A stretch of DNA of 64,000 nucleotides from Pseudomonas sp. CFBP13508 (GCF_005233515.1 NZ_QFZZ01000008.1:186001-250000); one strand, 5' to 3'. Positions 18,527-27,640 are shown, counted from the stretch's first letter. Translations and numbers: made by a program. Notes: generated by a model not told the origin, from the sequence alone.

Positions 18527-19243
18527 TTACACCACCATCGACACCGCCAACGGCAGGAACACCGCCGTGGCCACGCCCATCAGACTCATCGCCAGCGCGG
18601 CGAACGCGCCGCACTCGTCGTTTTCCTGCATCGCCACCGCCGTGCCGACCGCATGCGCGGTCATGCCCAGCGCCATGCCGCGCGCTTCGGGGCTGTGCAC
18701 GCCGAGGCGGGTCAGCAGCGCCGGACCGAAGATCGCGCCGATCACTCCGGTGATCAGCACAAACACCGCTGCCAGCGCCGCCACGCCGCCGATCTGCTCG
18801 GCGACCAGCATGGCGATCGGCGAGGTCACCGATTTCGGCGCCATGGTCATCAGGATCATGTGATCGGCACCGAACCACCAGCCCAGCGCCACGCCCATGC
18901 CCGTTGCCACTACCCCGCCTATCACCAGCGTAGTAAAAATCGGCCAGAACAATTGGCGAATGCGCCGCAGATTCAAATACAGCGGCACCGCCAGCGCCAC
19001 CGTGGCCGGCCCCAGCAGAATGCTGAGGATCTCGGTGCTCTTGCGGTATTCCGCGTAGGTCAGGCCGCAGCCGACCAGCACACCGATCACCAACAACATG
19101 GAGACCAGCACCGGTTGCAGAAAGATCCAGCGGGTTTTCTCGAACGCCGCCAGCACCAGTTGATAGGCGCCAAGGGTGATGCCGATGCCGAACAGCGGAT
19201 GATGAATCACCGACGCCCACGCGCCTTGCCAGTCAAACAGCAT
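18527..19243 (-). CDS. lrgB: LrgB/CidB family membrane protein
   Basis: 238 residues and about seven hydrophobic segments. Family blocks include PLFGIGITLGAYQL at the start, ILLGPATVALAVPLY, APKSVTSPIAMLVAEQIGG and MGMTAHAVGTAVAMQ-like sequence (here LGMTAHAVGTA) near the end. LrgB works with the holin-like LrgA to control murein hydrolase activity or export of small organic acids such as pyruvate, depending on the organism; which applies here is not visible. Its ATG overlaps the last base of lrgA. Confidence 0.93.
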   Translation of the reverse strand: MLFDWQGAWASVIHHPLFGIGITLGAYQLVLAAFEKTRWIFLQPVLVSMLLVIGVLVGCGLTYAEYRKSTEILSILLGPATVALAVPLYLNLRRIRQLFWPIFTTLVIGGVVATGMGVALGWWFGADHMILMTMAPKSVTSPIAMLVAEQIGGVAALAAVFVLITGVIGAIFGPALLTRLGVHSPEARGMALGMTAHAVGTAVAMQENDECGAFAALAMSLMGVATAVFLPLAVSMVV

Positions 19244-19605
19244 CAGGACTCCTCCGCCGGCGGCGCGTGACGTTTGACCAGCCGCTGCATGAGCACGCCG
19301 GCAAAGGCCATCGACAGGATCAGCGAGACCACCAGCGCGCCGACAATCGCCCAGAAATCCGCAGCAATCGCCGTGGCATACACCATCACGCCCACCGCCG
19401 GCGGCACCAGCAGCAACGGCAGATAACGCAGCAGACTGCCCGCTGCCTGATTCAACGGCTCGCCGACTTCACCGCGAATGATCAGGAACACCAGCAACAG
19501 CAGCAGCCCGATGATCGGCCCCGGCAATATCGGCAACAGCAAATGATTGAGCGCGGTGCCAAGCAATTGGAACAGCACCAGCAGGGTCAGGCCACGTAAC
19601 AACAT
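19243..19605 (-). CDS. lrgA: CidA/LrgA family holin-like protein
   Basis: 120 residues, four predicted membrane helices and a basic tail (KRHAPPAEES). Conserved features are LPGPIIGLLLLLV and the LLFVPPAVGVM-type segment (here LLLVPPAVGVM). It is the first gene of lrgA-lrgB and reads away from the MaoC gene, so a divergent control region of about 190 bases lies between them. Partner of LrgB in the membrane. Confidence 0.93.
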   Translation of the reverse strand: MLLRGLTLLVLFQLLGTALNHLLLPILPGPIIGLLLLLVFLIIRGEVGEPLNQAAGSLLRYLPLLLVPPAVGVMVYATAIAADFWAIVGALVVSLILSMAFAGVLMQRLVKRHAPPAEES

Positions 19606-19799
19606 CCGACATCTCCGTCTTACATTTTCAGCCAGCAGGGGCTCGGCATTATAAGCATGCCGGCGCTATGGCCCGGCATTCGCCAAAAGCATGGTCGGTT
19701 GACCTGAGCAAATCGCCATGATGATCTACAGTGGTTCGCAGGCCGGTCAAATCCGCCCCCTGAAAAACTATAAAACAGATGAACCCAAGGAGAGTCTCA

Positions 19800-20255
19800 A
19801 TGCCCTATGTTCCCGTTGCAGAGCTCAAGGATTATGTCGGCAAGGAACTTGGACGTTCCGAATGGCTCACCATCGATCAGGAGCGCATCAACCTGTTCGC
19901 CGAAGCCACCGGTGATTTTCAGTTCATTCACGTCGATCCGGTCAAGGCCGCGCAAACGCCGTTTGGCAGCACGATCGCCCATGGTTTCCTGTCGCTGTCG
20001 CTGATGCCGAAACTGATGGAAGACATCCTCGTGCTGCCCGAAGGCGTGAAGATGGTCGTCAACTATGGCCTGGACAGCGTGCGTTTCATCCAGCCGGTCA
20101 AGGTCAACTCGAAAGTCCGACTGAAGGTCGACATGGTCGAAGTCACCGAGAAAAAACCCGGCCAGTGGTTGCTCAAGGCTACCGCGACACTGGAGATAGA
20201 AGGCTCGGACAAACCGGCCTACATCGCCGAGCCGCTGTCACTCTGCTTCGTCTGA
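19800..20255 (+). CDS. MaoC-like (R)-specific enoyl hydratase / dehydratase
   Basis: 151 residues, a single hot-dog domain. The hydratase motif FAEATGDFQFIHVDP carries the catalytic Asp and His, followed by GSTIAHGFLSLSL. Members hydrate trans-2-enoyl-CoA; the physiological substrate here is not evident, since no polyhydroxyalkanoate or beta-oxidation genes are adjacent. The start at ATG 19800 is fixed by AAGGAGAG just upstream; a longer in-frame reading from 19779 would overlap that site. Confidence 0.92.
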   Translation: MPYVPVAELKDYVGKELGRSEWLTIDQERINLFAEATGDFQFIHVDPVKAAQTPFGSTIAHGFLSLSLMPKLMEDILVLPEGVKMVVNYGLDSVRFIQPVKVNSKVRLKVDMVEVTEKKPGQWLLKATATLEIEGSDKPAYIAEPLSLCFV

Positions 20256-20357
20256 TCATCCCGGATGCGAAGCAGCGCACGCTGTTTCGCGTCACGTCTG
20301 TATATATGCGACGCATAGCTGCGGCATACTCGGTCGCCTAATTGCCCGGATCCCGCT

Positions 20358-22085
20358 ATGCGCTCAATCGCTCGACTTGCACCCCTTGCCCTGACCCTGA
20401 TACTCACCGCTTGCGGCGACGGCGAATCGCTGTTGCCGCCGGATGCGCGCCTGCCCGATGGCGGTCGCTATCGCGGTGAACTGGTCGACGGCTTGCTGCA
20501 AGGTCAGGGCCGCGTCGACTATCCCAACGGCAGTTGGTACGCCGGAGAGTTCGATAAGGGTCAGTGGCACGGGCAGGGCGAATGGCATGGCACCAACGGT
20601 GAGGTCTATCGCGGCCAGTTTCAGCAAGGTCTGTTCGATGGTCAGGGCAGCCTGAGCACCAACGCCAGCAGTTACACCGGTGGCTTCAAGCAGGGCCGGC
20701 GCGATGGCGAAGGTACGCTGAAAGAAAACGGCATGACCTATCGCGGCGAGTTCAAGGCTGACCAGTATTCCGGCCTCGGCCGCCTGGAAATGGATGACGG
20801 CAGCTCCTATCAAGGCCAGTTCGCCCACGGCAAACCCAACGGCGAAGGCCAGCGCGGCGATGCCAGCGGCAATTCGTTCACGGGTCATTTCGTCAACGGT
20901 CAACTGGAAGGCAACGGCACCTACAACAGCGCCGACGGCGATATCTACGTCGGCGGCTTCAAGAACAATCAACTGCACGGCAAGGGTCGCTACGAGAACG
21001 CCGACGGCGACGTCTGGCTCGGCCAGTTCAAGGAAGGCGCGCTGACCGGCAAGGGCGAACTGATCGGTGCTGATGGCAGCCATTACATCGGTGTGTTCAA
21101 TGACTGGCGCTTCACCGGTCAGGGCCGCTTGAACCTGGCCGATGGCAGCTTCTACATTGGCGGCTTCGACAACGACAGCTATTCAGGACGCGGCACGCTG
21201 GTGCTGACCGATGGCAGCGTGCTCAGCGGCACCTGGATCAACGGCCAACGCGTGCGCGACGCCGACGGCAAGTTGCTGCCCGACACCCTCGAACTCGGTT
21301 TGCTCGCCCAAGGTCGGTTGCTGGATGACGCACTGGCGGCGATTCCCGCTTCGACTCCGGCAGTCGAGTTGTACACCCTGACCCTCGGTGGCGACGGCAA
21401 GCAAAGCGTGTTCCTGCGTGAATCCGATTACGTCGCCAACATGCTCAGTACGCGCTTTGGCGCCTTCGGCCAGATCCGCCTGGTCAATCATCGCGATCAT
21501 CTCGGCGACCGGCCTATGGCCACTCGCGAAAACATGCGCCGCGCCGCGCAAGCCCTCGCCGAACGCAGCGGGCCGGAAGATCTGCTGTTCATTTATCTGA
21601 CCAGCCACGGCACCGCCGAGCACGAACTGGTGCTCGATCAGCCGCGCATGGAACTGGCCGATCTGCCCGCCGATGAACTCGCCGCCGTGCTCGCGCCACT
21701 GAAGCATCGCGACAAGGTCATCGTGATTTCCTCGTGCTATTCCGGTGGTTTCATCCCGGCGCTGAAGGATGAACGCACGCTGATCATGACCGCCTCGCGC
21801 GCCGATCGGGTGTCGTTCGGTTGCTCGGAAGAAGCCAACTTCACCTATTTCGGCGACGCGCTGTTCGCCCAGGCACTGAACCAGACTGATGATCTGGAAC
21901 AGGCATTCAAACTGGCCAAGGCCACCGTCGCCGAACGTGAGCTGGCCGACGGCTTCGAAGCCTCGGAGCCGCAGATTTGGGCGCCGAAAACCGTGCTGTC
22001 GCACTGGCAACTGCTGCGAAAACAGCAAGCGCGCAAAGCTTTGCACAGCAGCGCATTGAACGACGCGGCGAAAAAAGGCAACTAA
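20358..22085 (+). CDS. Lipoprotein with MORN repeats and a C13 (legumain-like) cysteine peptidase domain
   Basis: 575 residues. The signal peptide ends in the lipobox LTAC, so the protein is probably anchored to a membrane facing the periplasm or outside. Residues about 35-310 hold eleven MORN repeats of the YxGxFxxGxxxGxG type plus a partial twelfth. The C-terminal 230 residues fit peptidase family C13/caspase-like clan CD: LFIYLTSHGTAEH gives catalytic His417 and VISSCYSGGF gives catalytic Cys460, after a buried beta strand each. MORN repeats elsewhere bind lipids or organise assemblies. Substrate is unknown. The gene appears to be monocistronic or followed by the oxidoreductase 27 bases on. 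Confidence 0.88.
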   Translation: MRSIARLAPLALTLILTACGDGESLLPPDARLPDGGRYRGELVDGLLQGQGRVDYPNGSWYAGEFDKGQWHGQGEWHGTNGEVYRGQFQQGLFDGQGSLSTNASSYTGGFKQGRRDGEGTLKENGMTYRGEFKADQYSGLGRLEMDDGSSYQGQFAHGKPNGEGQRGDASGNSFTGHFVNGQLEGNGTYNSADGDIYVGGFKNNQLHGKGRYENADGDVWLGQFKEGALTGKGELIGADGSHYIGVFNDWRFTGQGRLNLADGSFYIGGFDNDSYSGRGTLVLTDGSVLSGTWINGQRVRDADGKLLPDTLELGLLAQGRLLDDALAAIPASTPAVELYTLTLGGDGKQSVFLRESDYVANMLSTRFGAFGQIRLVNHRDHLGDRPMATRENMRRAAQALAERSGPEDLLFIYLTSHGTAEHELVLDQPRMELADLPADELAAVLAPLKHRDKVIVISSCYSGGFIPALKDERTLIMTASRADRVSFGCSEEANFTYFGDALFAQALNQTDDLEQAFKLAKATVAERELADGFEASEPQIWAPKTVLSHWQLLRKQQARKALHSSALNDAAKKGN

Positions 22086-22112
22086 GCTGAACAGTATCAA
22101 GGGAGAGACACT

Positions 22113-22754
22113 ATGTACTTGACGCCTCAGCACGTATTGCTTGCCGGAGCCACCGGACTGACCGGTGAACATCTGCTCGACCGTTTGCTCAACGAGCCAA
22201 CCATTACCCGTGTCCTCGCCCCTTCGCGCCGGCCGCTGGCCGAGCATCCCCATCTGGAAAACCCGGTCGGCGACCCGCAGGCGTTTCTGCCGCAGCTCAG
22301 TGGCCGGGTCGATATCGCCTACTGCTGCCTCGGCACCACGATCAAGCAGGCCGGCTCCGAAGAAGCCTTTCGCGCAGTCGATCTGGACATGGTCGTGGCG
22401 TTTGCCAAGCGCGCGCGGGAAATGGGCGCGCGGCACCTGATCGTGATCAGTGCGATTGGCGCCGATCCGAATTCCTCGGTGTTCTACAACCGGGTCAAAG
22501 GTGAAATGGAACAGGCCCTGCGCGCGCAGAACTGGCCGCAACTGACCATTTGCCGACCTTCGCTGTTGCTCGGCGAACGCACCGAACCGCGTCTGGTCGA
22601 GCAACTGGCCGGGCCGTTGTCGAAGCTGATTCCTGGGAAATACCACGGCATCGAAGCGTGCCAGTTGGCACGAGCGATGTGGCGCCTGGCGCTGGAAGAA
22701 CAGGATGGGGTGCGGGTGATCGAGTCGGATGAGCTGCGCAAGTTAGGCAAATAA
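22113..22754 (+). CDS. NAD(P)-binding Rossmann oxidoreductase, atypical SDR type
   Basis: 213 residues. The N-terminal VLLAGATGLTGEHLLDRLL is a dinucleotide-binding motif, followed by YCCLGTTIKQAGSEE and VISAIGADPNSSVFYNRVKG, where Tyr and Lys stand in the YxxxK arrangement expected of short-chain dehydrogenases. It resembles the HTATIP2/TIP30-like group. A GGGAGAG ribosome site precedes the ATG. No substrate can be named from the sequence. Confidence 0.88.
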   Translation: MYLTPQHVLLAGATGLTGEHLLDRLLNEPTITRVLAPSRRPLAEHPHLENPVGDPQAFLPQLSGRVDIAYCCLGTTIKQAGSEEAFRAVDLDMVVAFAKRAREMGARHLIVISAIGADPNSSVFYNRVKGEMEQALRAQNWPQLTICRPSLLLGERTEPRLVEQLAGPLSKLIPGKYHGIEACQLARAMWRLALEEQDGVRVIESDELRKLGK

Positions 22755-22772
22755 CTCCGGGACTTTCAGAAC

Positions 22773-22850
22773 CAAAAGATCGCAGCCTTCGGCAGCTCCC
22801 ACAGAAGACCCCATTCCCCTGTAGGAGCTGCCGAAGGCTGCGATCTTTTG
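22773..22850. repeat. REP element pair, inverted (family 1)
   Basis: CAAAAGATCGCAGCCTTCGG and its reverse complement close a hairpin around a GC-rich loop. It lies between the convergent oxidoreductase and yceK-like genes, where it can serve as a transcription barrier. Confidence 0.9.
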
Positions 22851-22854
22851 ACCT

Positions 22855-23139
22855 TTACAATCCACCAGTCGCCTGGAATCCGATGCCAATCACAGTGAGC
22901 AACGACAACGGCAACAACAGCGTGTCGAGCAGCGCACTGGCCGGCAGGTCCACTCCCGGATAGCTCGGCGCCTCGGCACCGAACCGGTCCATCGCGCAGC
23001 AGCCGCCGTTCAACGCATACAAATCCAGCCGCGTCCCGGCATACACCACCGGTGCGCCGGGTTTTGCCGCATCCAGCGTGCGCGCGGTGGCACACCCGCC
23101 CAGTTGCAGCGCCAGCATAAGCACCAGCAGCTTATTCAT
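22855..23139 (-). CDS. YceK/YidQ family lipoprotein
   Basis: 94 residues with a lipobox LGGC after a short signal peptide. The ALNGGCCAMDRFGAEAP-like centre and the hydrophobic ALLDTLLLPLSLLTVIGIG segment match the small YceK/YidQ (DUF1375) lipoproteins, whose function is unknown. Its start overlaps the end of ubiX by 8 bases, so it is very likely the last gene of mpl-ubiX. Confidence 0.88.
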   Translation of the reverse strand: MNKLLVLMLALQLGGCATARTLDAAKPGAPVVYAGTRLDLYALNGGCCAMDRFGAEAPSYPGVDLPASALLDTLLLPLSLLTVIGIGFQATGGL

Positions 23140-23779
23140 CGCTGCTCAGGTGATGCTCGCCCCAACGCGGCAGCATGTCCTGCGGGATGCCGAGCAGATT
23201 GAGAATCCGCGCCACAACGAAGTCGATCAGATCATCGATGGTCTGCGGCTGGTGATAGAAGCCCGGCGAGGCCGGCAAAATGGTCACGCCCAGATTCGAC
23301 AACTTGAGCATGTGCTCCAGATGAATGCTCGAGTACGGCGCCTCACGCGGCACCAGAATCAACTGACGGCGCTCTTTCAGGGTGACGTCCGCCGCGCGCT
23401 CGATCAGGTTGTTGCAGGCGCCGGTGGCAATCGCCGACAACGTGCCGGTCGAACACGGCACCACCACCATGGCTGCCGGCGCGCCGGAGCCGGAGGCTAC
23501 CGGCGACATCCAGTCTTCCTTGCCGTACACGCGAATCTGCCCGGCGGCGGCGCCGGTGTATTCGGTGAGAAACGCTTGCATCATCTGCGGTTTGTTCGGC
23601 AGCGAAACGTCAGTCTCGGTGGCCATCACCAGTTGCGCAGCCTTGGAGATCAGGAAGTGCACTTCGCGATCTTCGCGCACCAGGCAATCGAGCAGGCGCA
23701 AGCCGTACTGCGCGCCCGAAGCGCCGGTCATCGCGAGGGTGATGCGTTCCGGGCCGCCGTTCTGCGAAAAAGTGTTCAT
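23132..23779 (-). CDS. ubiX: Flavin prenyltransferase UbiX
   Basis: Attaches a dimethylallyl group to FMN to make the prenylated flavin cofactor of UbiD-type decarboxylases, needed in ubiquinone synthesis. 215 residues with the flavin-binding ITLAMTGASGAQYGLRLLD, the PCSTGTLSAIATGACNNLI segment and LVPREAPYSSIHLEHML. The ATG at 23779 overlaps the mpl stop in an ATGA arrangement and gives MNTFSQNGGPERI. The gene pair mpl-ubiX is a usual Pseudomonas neighbourhood. Confidence 0.96.
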   Translation of the reverse strand: MNTFSQNGGPERITLAMTGASGAQYGLRLLDCLVREDREVHFLISKAAQLVMATETDVSLPNKPQMMQAFLTEYTGAAAGQIRVYGKEDWMSPVASGSGAPAAMVVVPCSTGTLSAIATGACNNLIERAADVTLKERRQLILVPREAPYSSIHLEHMLKLSNLGVTILPASPGFYHQPQTIDDLIDFVVARILNLLGIPQDMLPRWGEHHLSSDE

Positions 23780-25125
23780 TGCAGTGCCTCGGCAAGCTTG
23801 CCGTGCAGGCCGCCGAAGCCGCCGTTGCTCATGATCACCACGTGAGTGCCGGGCTGCGCCTGGCTCTTCACGCGCTCGATGATGCCTTCCAGCGAATCGC
23901 TGACAATCGACGGCACCGTGCACAATGCGGCGGTGGCGCCGAGGTCCCAGCCGAGGTTGGCCGGGGCATACCAGATCACTTGATCGGCATCGACCACACT
24001 GTCCGGCAAACCGTCACGGTGGGCGCCGAGCTTCATCGAGTTGGAGCGCGGCTCGATGATCGCAATCAATGGCGCGTCGCCGATGCGTTTGCGCAGGCCG
24101 TCGAGGGTGGTAGCGATGGCGGTCGGGTGATGGGCGAAGTCGTCATAAATGGTGATGCCGCGCACCTCGGCGACTTTCTCCATGCGTCGTTTGACGTTCT
24201 TGAACGCGCTCAACCCGGCGATGCCCATCGACGGCACCACGCCAACATGACGCGCGGCGGCCAGAGCAGCCAGGGCGTTGGCGACGTTGTGTTGACCGGT
24301 TAATTCCCACTCGACGGTGCCCTGGGACACGCCTTCGAACATCACTTCGAACGCCGAGCCGTCCTCGCTGAGCAGCTTGACCTGCCACTGACCGCCGGCA
24401 CCGGTGGTTTGCACCGGGGTCCAGCAACCCATCTCGATCACGCGCTGCAACGCTGGCTCGGTGGTCGGGTGGATGACCAGCCCTTCGCTCGGAATGGTGC
24501 GCACCAAGTGGTGGAACTGACGTTCGATGGCCGGCAGATCAGGGAAGATGTCGGCGTGATCGAACTCAAGGTTATTCAGGATCGCGGTGCGTGGACGGTA
24601 GTGGACGAATTTCGAGCGCTTGTCGAAGAAGGCGCTGTCGTATTCGTCAGCCTCGATCACAAAAAACGGCGTACCGCCCAGGCGCGCCGATACCGAGAAA
24701 TTCTGCGGCACGCCGCCGATGAGGAAACCCGGGCTCATGCCGGCATGCTCCAGCACCCAGGCGAGCATGCTGCTGGTGGTGGTCTTGCCGTGCGTACCGG
24801 CCACGGCCAATACCCAGCGCCCTTGCAGCACATGGTCAGCCAGCCACTGCGGGCCGGAGACGTACGGCAGGCCTTTGTTCAGCACATATTCCACCGCCGG
24901 GTTGCCACGGGACATGGCATTGCCGATCACCACCAGATCCGGCGCCGGATCGAGCTGTGCCGGGTCATAACCCTGCGTCAGCTGAATGCCCTGGGCCTCG
25001 AGCTGTGTGCTCATCGGCGGATAGACGTTGGCGTCGGAGCCGGTGACGTGATGGCCCAGCTCTTTGGCCAACACCGCCATCGAGCCCATGAAAGTCCCGC
25101 AGATACCCAGAATATGAATGTGCAT
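23776..25125 (-). CDS. mpl: UDP-N-acetylmuramate:L-Ala-gamma-D-Glu-meso-DAP ligase
   Basis: Recycles the murein tripeptide by ligating it to UDP-MurNAc. 449 residues of the Mur ligase fold: N-terminal MHIHILGICGTFMG binding loop, P-loop VAGTHGKTTTSSMLAWVLE, EADEYDSAFFDKRSKF in the central domain, and DDFAHHPTAIATTL at the C-terminal domain boundary. ATG 25125 is chosen because it starts directly at the conserved first strand; an earlier in-frame start adds 18 residues with no homology features. Confidence 0.97.
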   Translation of the reverse strand: MHIHILGICGTFMGSMAVLAKELGHHVTGSDANVYPPMSTQLEAQGIQLTQGYDPAQLDPAPDLVVIGNAMSRGNPAVEYVLNKGLPYVSGPQWLADHVLQGRWVLAVAGTHGKTTTSSMLAWVLEHAGMSPGFLIGGVPQNFSVSARLGGTPFFVIEADEYDSAFFDKRSKFVHYRPRTAILNNLEFDHADIFPDLPAIERQFHHLVRTIPSEGLVIHPTTEPALQRVIEMGCWTPVQTTGAGGQWQVKLLSEDGSAFEVMFEGVSQGTVEWELTGQHNVANALAALAAARHVGVVPSMGIAGLSAFKNVKRRMEKVAEVRGITIYDDFAHHPTAIATTLDGLRKRIGDAPLIAIIEPRSNSMKLGAHRDGLPDSVVDADQVIWYAPANLGWDLGATAALCTVPSIVSDSLEGIIERVKSQAQPGTHVVIMSNGGFGGLHGKLAEALQ

Positions 25126-25235
25126 AGTCGACCTCGTAAAACATGGCCGCAGGTTAGCGTAGGGAGGGGGAAATGGCACTCTTTAGCTGAAGGATGGAGA
25201 CGGGTTGGCGGCTACATCTACGCACGGCTTCAGAC

Positions 25236-25449
25236 CGCAGCCCCTCACCCCAGCCCTCTCCCGGGGGAGAGGGAGCCGATCTCGGACACCTTCAAATCCT
25301 GAGTTCGGCTCAATATTTCAGGTCGGCGTAAATCGGCCCGGCTTTCGATCGCAGCCCCTCACCCCAGCCCTCTCCCGGGGGAGAGGGAGCCGATCTCGGA
25401 CACCTTCAAATCCTGAGTTCGGCTCGATATTTCAGGTCGGCGTAAATCG
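25236..25449. repeat. Tandem 100-base direct repeat containing a GC-rich palindrome
   Basis: Two copies (25236-25335 and 25350-25449) are identical except for one base (CAAT versus CGAT). Each holds CCCTCTCCCGGGGGAGAGGG, a palindromic core found again in variant form at 25470-25503 and 36228. The repeat period is 114 bases. The region lies between mpl and the end of eatR; no gene is seen in the gap 25126-25505. Confidence 0.92.
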
Positions 25450-25466
25450 CCAAAACACCTCGGTCA

Positions 25467-25504
25467 GTCCCCTCTCCCTCTGGGAGAGGGTTAGGGTGAG
25501 GGCT
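25467..25504. repeat. REP-like palindrome (CCCTCTCC family)
   Basis: CCCCTCTCCCTCTGGGAGAG followed by GGTTAGGGTGAGGGC. It is a variant of the core inside the tandem repeat just upstream, in inverted orientation, and lies directly behind the eatR stop, where it can form a stem in the transcript. Confidence 0.8.
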
Positions 25505-25505
25505 T

Positions 25506-27419
25506 TCAGCTGACACGCCGCTCAATTCCGTGTTTACGCAGTTTTCTATAAAGGGTGTTGCGGCTTACGCCCAGTTGCTGCGCTGTATGGGTCATATGCC
25601 AGCGCGTCTGCTCAAGCGCATTGAGTAATGCGACACGCTCGGCGTCGTCCAATGGCTGCGCGGCAATCTGCGCCGCCACCACCGCCGGCCGCGCCTGCCG
25701 AATCATCACCGGCAAATCCTCAACCCCGACCCGCCCGCCATCACACAACGCCGCCAGCGTACGCAGGACATTGCGCAACTGCCGCACATTGCCCGGCCAA
25801 TCGAACGCCAGCAGCGCCTGCCGCGCGGCTTCGTCGATAAGAATCGTTTCGCCTCCGGCCTCCTCGGCCAGGAGAAAATCCAGCAACTGCGATTTATCAC
25901 TGCGCTCGCGCAATGCCGGCAACGCCACTTCCAGCCCGTTCAAGCGGTAATACAGGTCTTCACGGAAACTGCCGTCCTCGACCCGCTCGAGCAGATTGCG
26001 GTGCGTCGCGCTGATGATGCGCACGTCTACCGCTTGCGGTTCGCCGCCAATCGGCACCACTTGCCGATCTTCCAGCACCCGCAGCAAACGCGTCTGCAAC
26101 GCCAAGGGCATGTCGCCGATCTCGTCCAAGAACAAAGTGCCGCCATCGGCCTGTTGCAGCTTGCCGCGCATGCCGTCCTTGCGCGCGCCGGTGAAGCTGC
26201 CGCCGCGATAGCCGAACAGTTCGCTCTCGATCAGGCTTTCGGGAATGGCCGCGCAATTGAGCGCGACGAAAGCATTGCCGCAGCGCTGGCTGGCCTGGTG
26301 CACAGCCTTGGCGAACGCCTCTTTGCCCGAGCCGGTTTCGCCGTTGATCAACAGCGGCACGTCGCGCTCGAACACGCGCAGGGCTTTGCGAAATTCCGCC
26401 TGCAACGCTTCATCGCCGAGGCAGATGCCGGACAGGCGTGGCGCTGGAGCAGCGATTGGCGCTGGAACAAAGGCTGTCGGCTTGCGCGATTCGCCGCGCA
26501 ACACGGCAAACAGATGCCGGCCATCACGGGTGCGCAGCGGCCAACTGGCGCTGGCGCTGGCACTCGCGCGACCAAGCAGGTCATCCAGCGAACAATCGAA
26601 AAACGCTTCCACCGGTTTACCGAGCAAACCACCGCGAATATGCCCGAGCAGGTTCAGCGCGCTCTGGTTGACTGCGCTGATCCGCCCTTCGCCGTCAAAC
26701 GCCAGCAGCCCTTCGCTGAACAGGCCGACGGACTCGGCCTGCAGATGAAAACGCAGCAACCATTGGTTGTCGAAACAGCGCAGGAAGTAGCAGCTCTCGA
26801 TCATCTTCGCCGACAGATTGACCAGCGCCATGGTGTGGAACTGGCTCTGCCGCGAGACGTCGGGCCGCGCCGAAGACACGTCGAGTACCGCCAGCAATTC
26901 ACCATGGGGATCGAACACCGGGCTCGCCGAACAGGTCAGCCCCGTATGGCGGCCGCGAAAATGCTCGTCCTGGTGAATGGTCAGCGCCTGACGCTCGACC
27001 AGACAGGTGCCGATGCCGTTGGTGCCTTCGCAGGCTTCGCTCCAGTCGGCGCCGAGCCAGAGCCCGGCGCGCTCGAAAATCTTCCGTTCGGTCGGCGCGG
27101 TGACGCAATTGAGGATCACCCCACGCGCGTCAGTCAGCAGCACCGCGTGGCCGGCGCCGGAGAGTTGTTGATGCAGGCTGCTCATCTCGGTGCCGGCGAT
27201 TTGCAGCACTTGTTGCAGACGCTCGCGACTTTCCAGCACGCGGCCATGTTCAAGCACGGTCGGCGCCATGGTCACGGAAGGATCGAGGTGATAGTCCTCA
27301 AGGCAACGCAGCCACGAACGGGCGATCGATGGATCGGCGCCGGGGCCGTGCAGGTGCGGTTTGCCCTGGGTGACGGTGAGAACCTGGCGGGCATGGCGAC
27401 TCAAATGGTTGTCGTGCAT
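25506..27419 (-). CDS. eatR: Sigma-54-dependent activator of ethanolamine catabolism (EatR-like)
   Basis: 637 residues. An AcoR-type N-terminus with a GAF-like sensory part (about 80-210) and a PAS-like part (about 230-300) precedes an AAA+ domain: Walker A GETGSGKE (360-367), the sigma-54 contact loop GSFTGA (407-412, a Ser variant of GAFTGA) and Walker B LFLDEI (429-434). A Fis-type helix-turn-helix (QLGVSRNTLYRKLRKHG) ends the protein. It is divergent from exaC-eat-eutBC, the order known for the EatR-controlled ethanolamine genes of P. aeruginosa, so regulation of that operon is well supported by context. Ligand is presumably ethanolamine or a product. Confidence 0.9.
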   Translation of the reverse strand: MHDNHLSRHARQVLTVTQGKPHLHGPGADPSIARSWLRCLEDYHLDPSVTMAPTVLEHGRVLESRERLQQVLQIAGTEMSSLHQQLSGAGHAVLLTDARGVILNCVTAPTERKIFERAGLWLGADWSEACEGTNGIGTCLVERQALTIHQDEHFRGRHTGLTCSASPVFDPHGELLAVLDVSSARPDVSRQSQFHTMALVNLSAKMIESCYFLRCFDNQWLLRFHLQAESVGLFSEGLLAFDGEGRISAVNQSALNLLGHIRGGLLGKPVEAFFDCSLDDLLGRASASASASWPLRTRDGRHLFAVLRGESRKPTAFVPAPIAAPAPRLSGICLGDEALQAEFRKALRVFERDVPLLINGETGSGKEAFAKAVHQASQRCGNAFVALNCAAIPESLIESELFGYRGGSFTGARKDGMRGKLQQADGGTLFLDEIGDMPLALQTRLLRVLEDRQVVPIGGEPQAVDVRIISATHRNLLERVEDGSFREDLYYRLNGLEVALPALRERSDKSQLLDFLLAEEAGGETILIDEAARQALLAFDWPGNVRQLRNVLRTLAALCDGGRVGVEDLPVMIRQARPAVVAAQIAAQPLDDAERVALLNALEQTRWHMTHTAQQLGVSRNTLYRKLRKHGIERRVS

Positions 27420-27526
27420 TTCTTATTGTTCTCCCCGGGGCGCGATGGCCCAAAGCATGAGGTGACGCCCAGCATCCTCCAGCGGCTCCGGCATTGCAAT
27501 GCCGGCAAGACCGTCCGGTCACGGGC

Positions 27527-27544
27527 TGTGCCGCAAGCGGTACA
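27527..27544. promoter_or_regulatory. Upstream dyad 1, predicted EatR binding site
   Basis: TGTGCCGCAAGCGGTACA, an 18-base dyad with one mismatch. It lies about 97 bases before the -24 element of the exaC promoter, where enhancer sites of sigma-54 activators usually are. Confidence 0.6.
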
Positions 27545-27559
27545 AACTGTCACTCGCGC

Positions 27560-27577
27560 TGTACCGAAACCGTCACA
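27560..27577. promoter_or_regulatory. Upstream dyad 2, predicted EatR binding site
   Basis: TGTACCGAAACCGTCACA. It shares the pattern TGT-x-x-CG-N4-CG-x-x-ACA with dyad 1, and its centre is 33 bases away, about three helical turns, so both sites face the same side of the DNA. Confidence 0.6.
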
Positions 27578-27640
27578 GCGCCACTCCATTCGTCCGAGAC
27601 AAACCGGCCAAGCCCTTGATTTGCCTGACCTGCACGGCAG

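Noticed and set aside
25236..25504. CRISPR array
   Set aside because: Only two long repeats with a 14-base gap, no regular spacers and no cas genes; the unit contains a REP-like palindrome.
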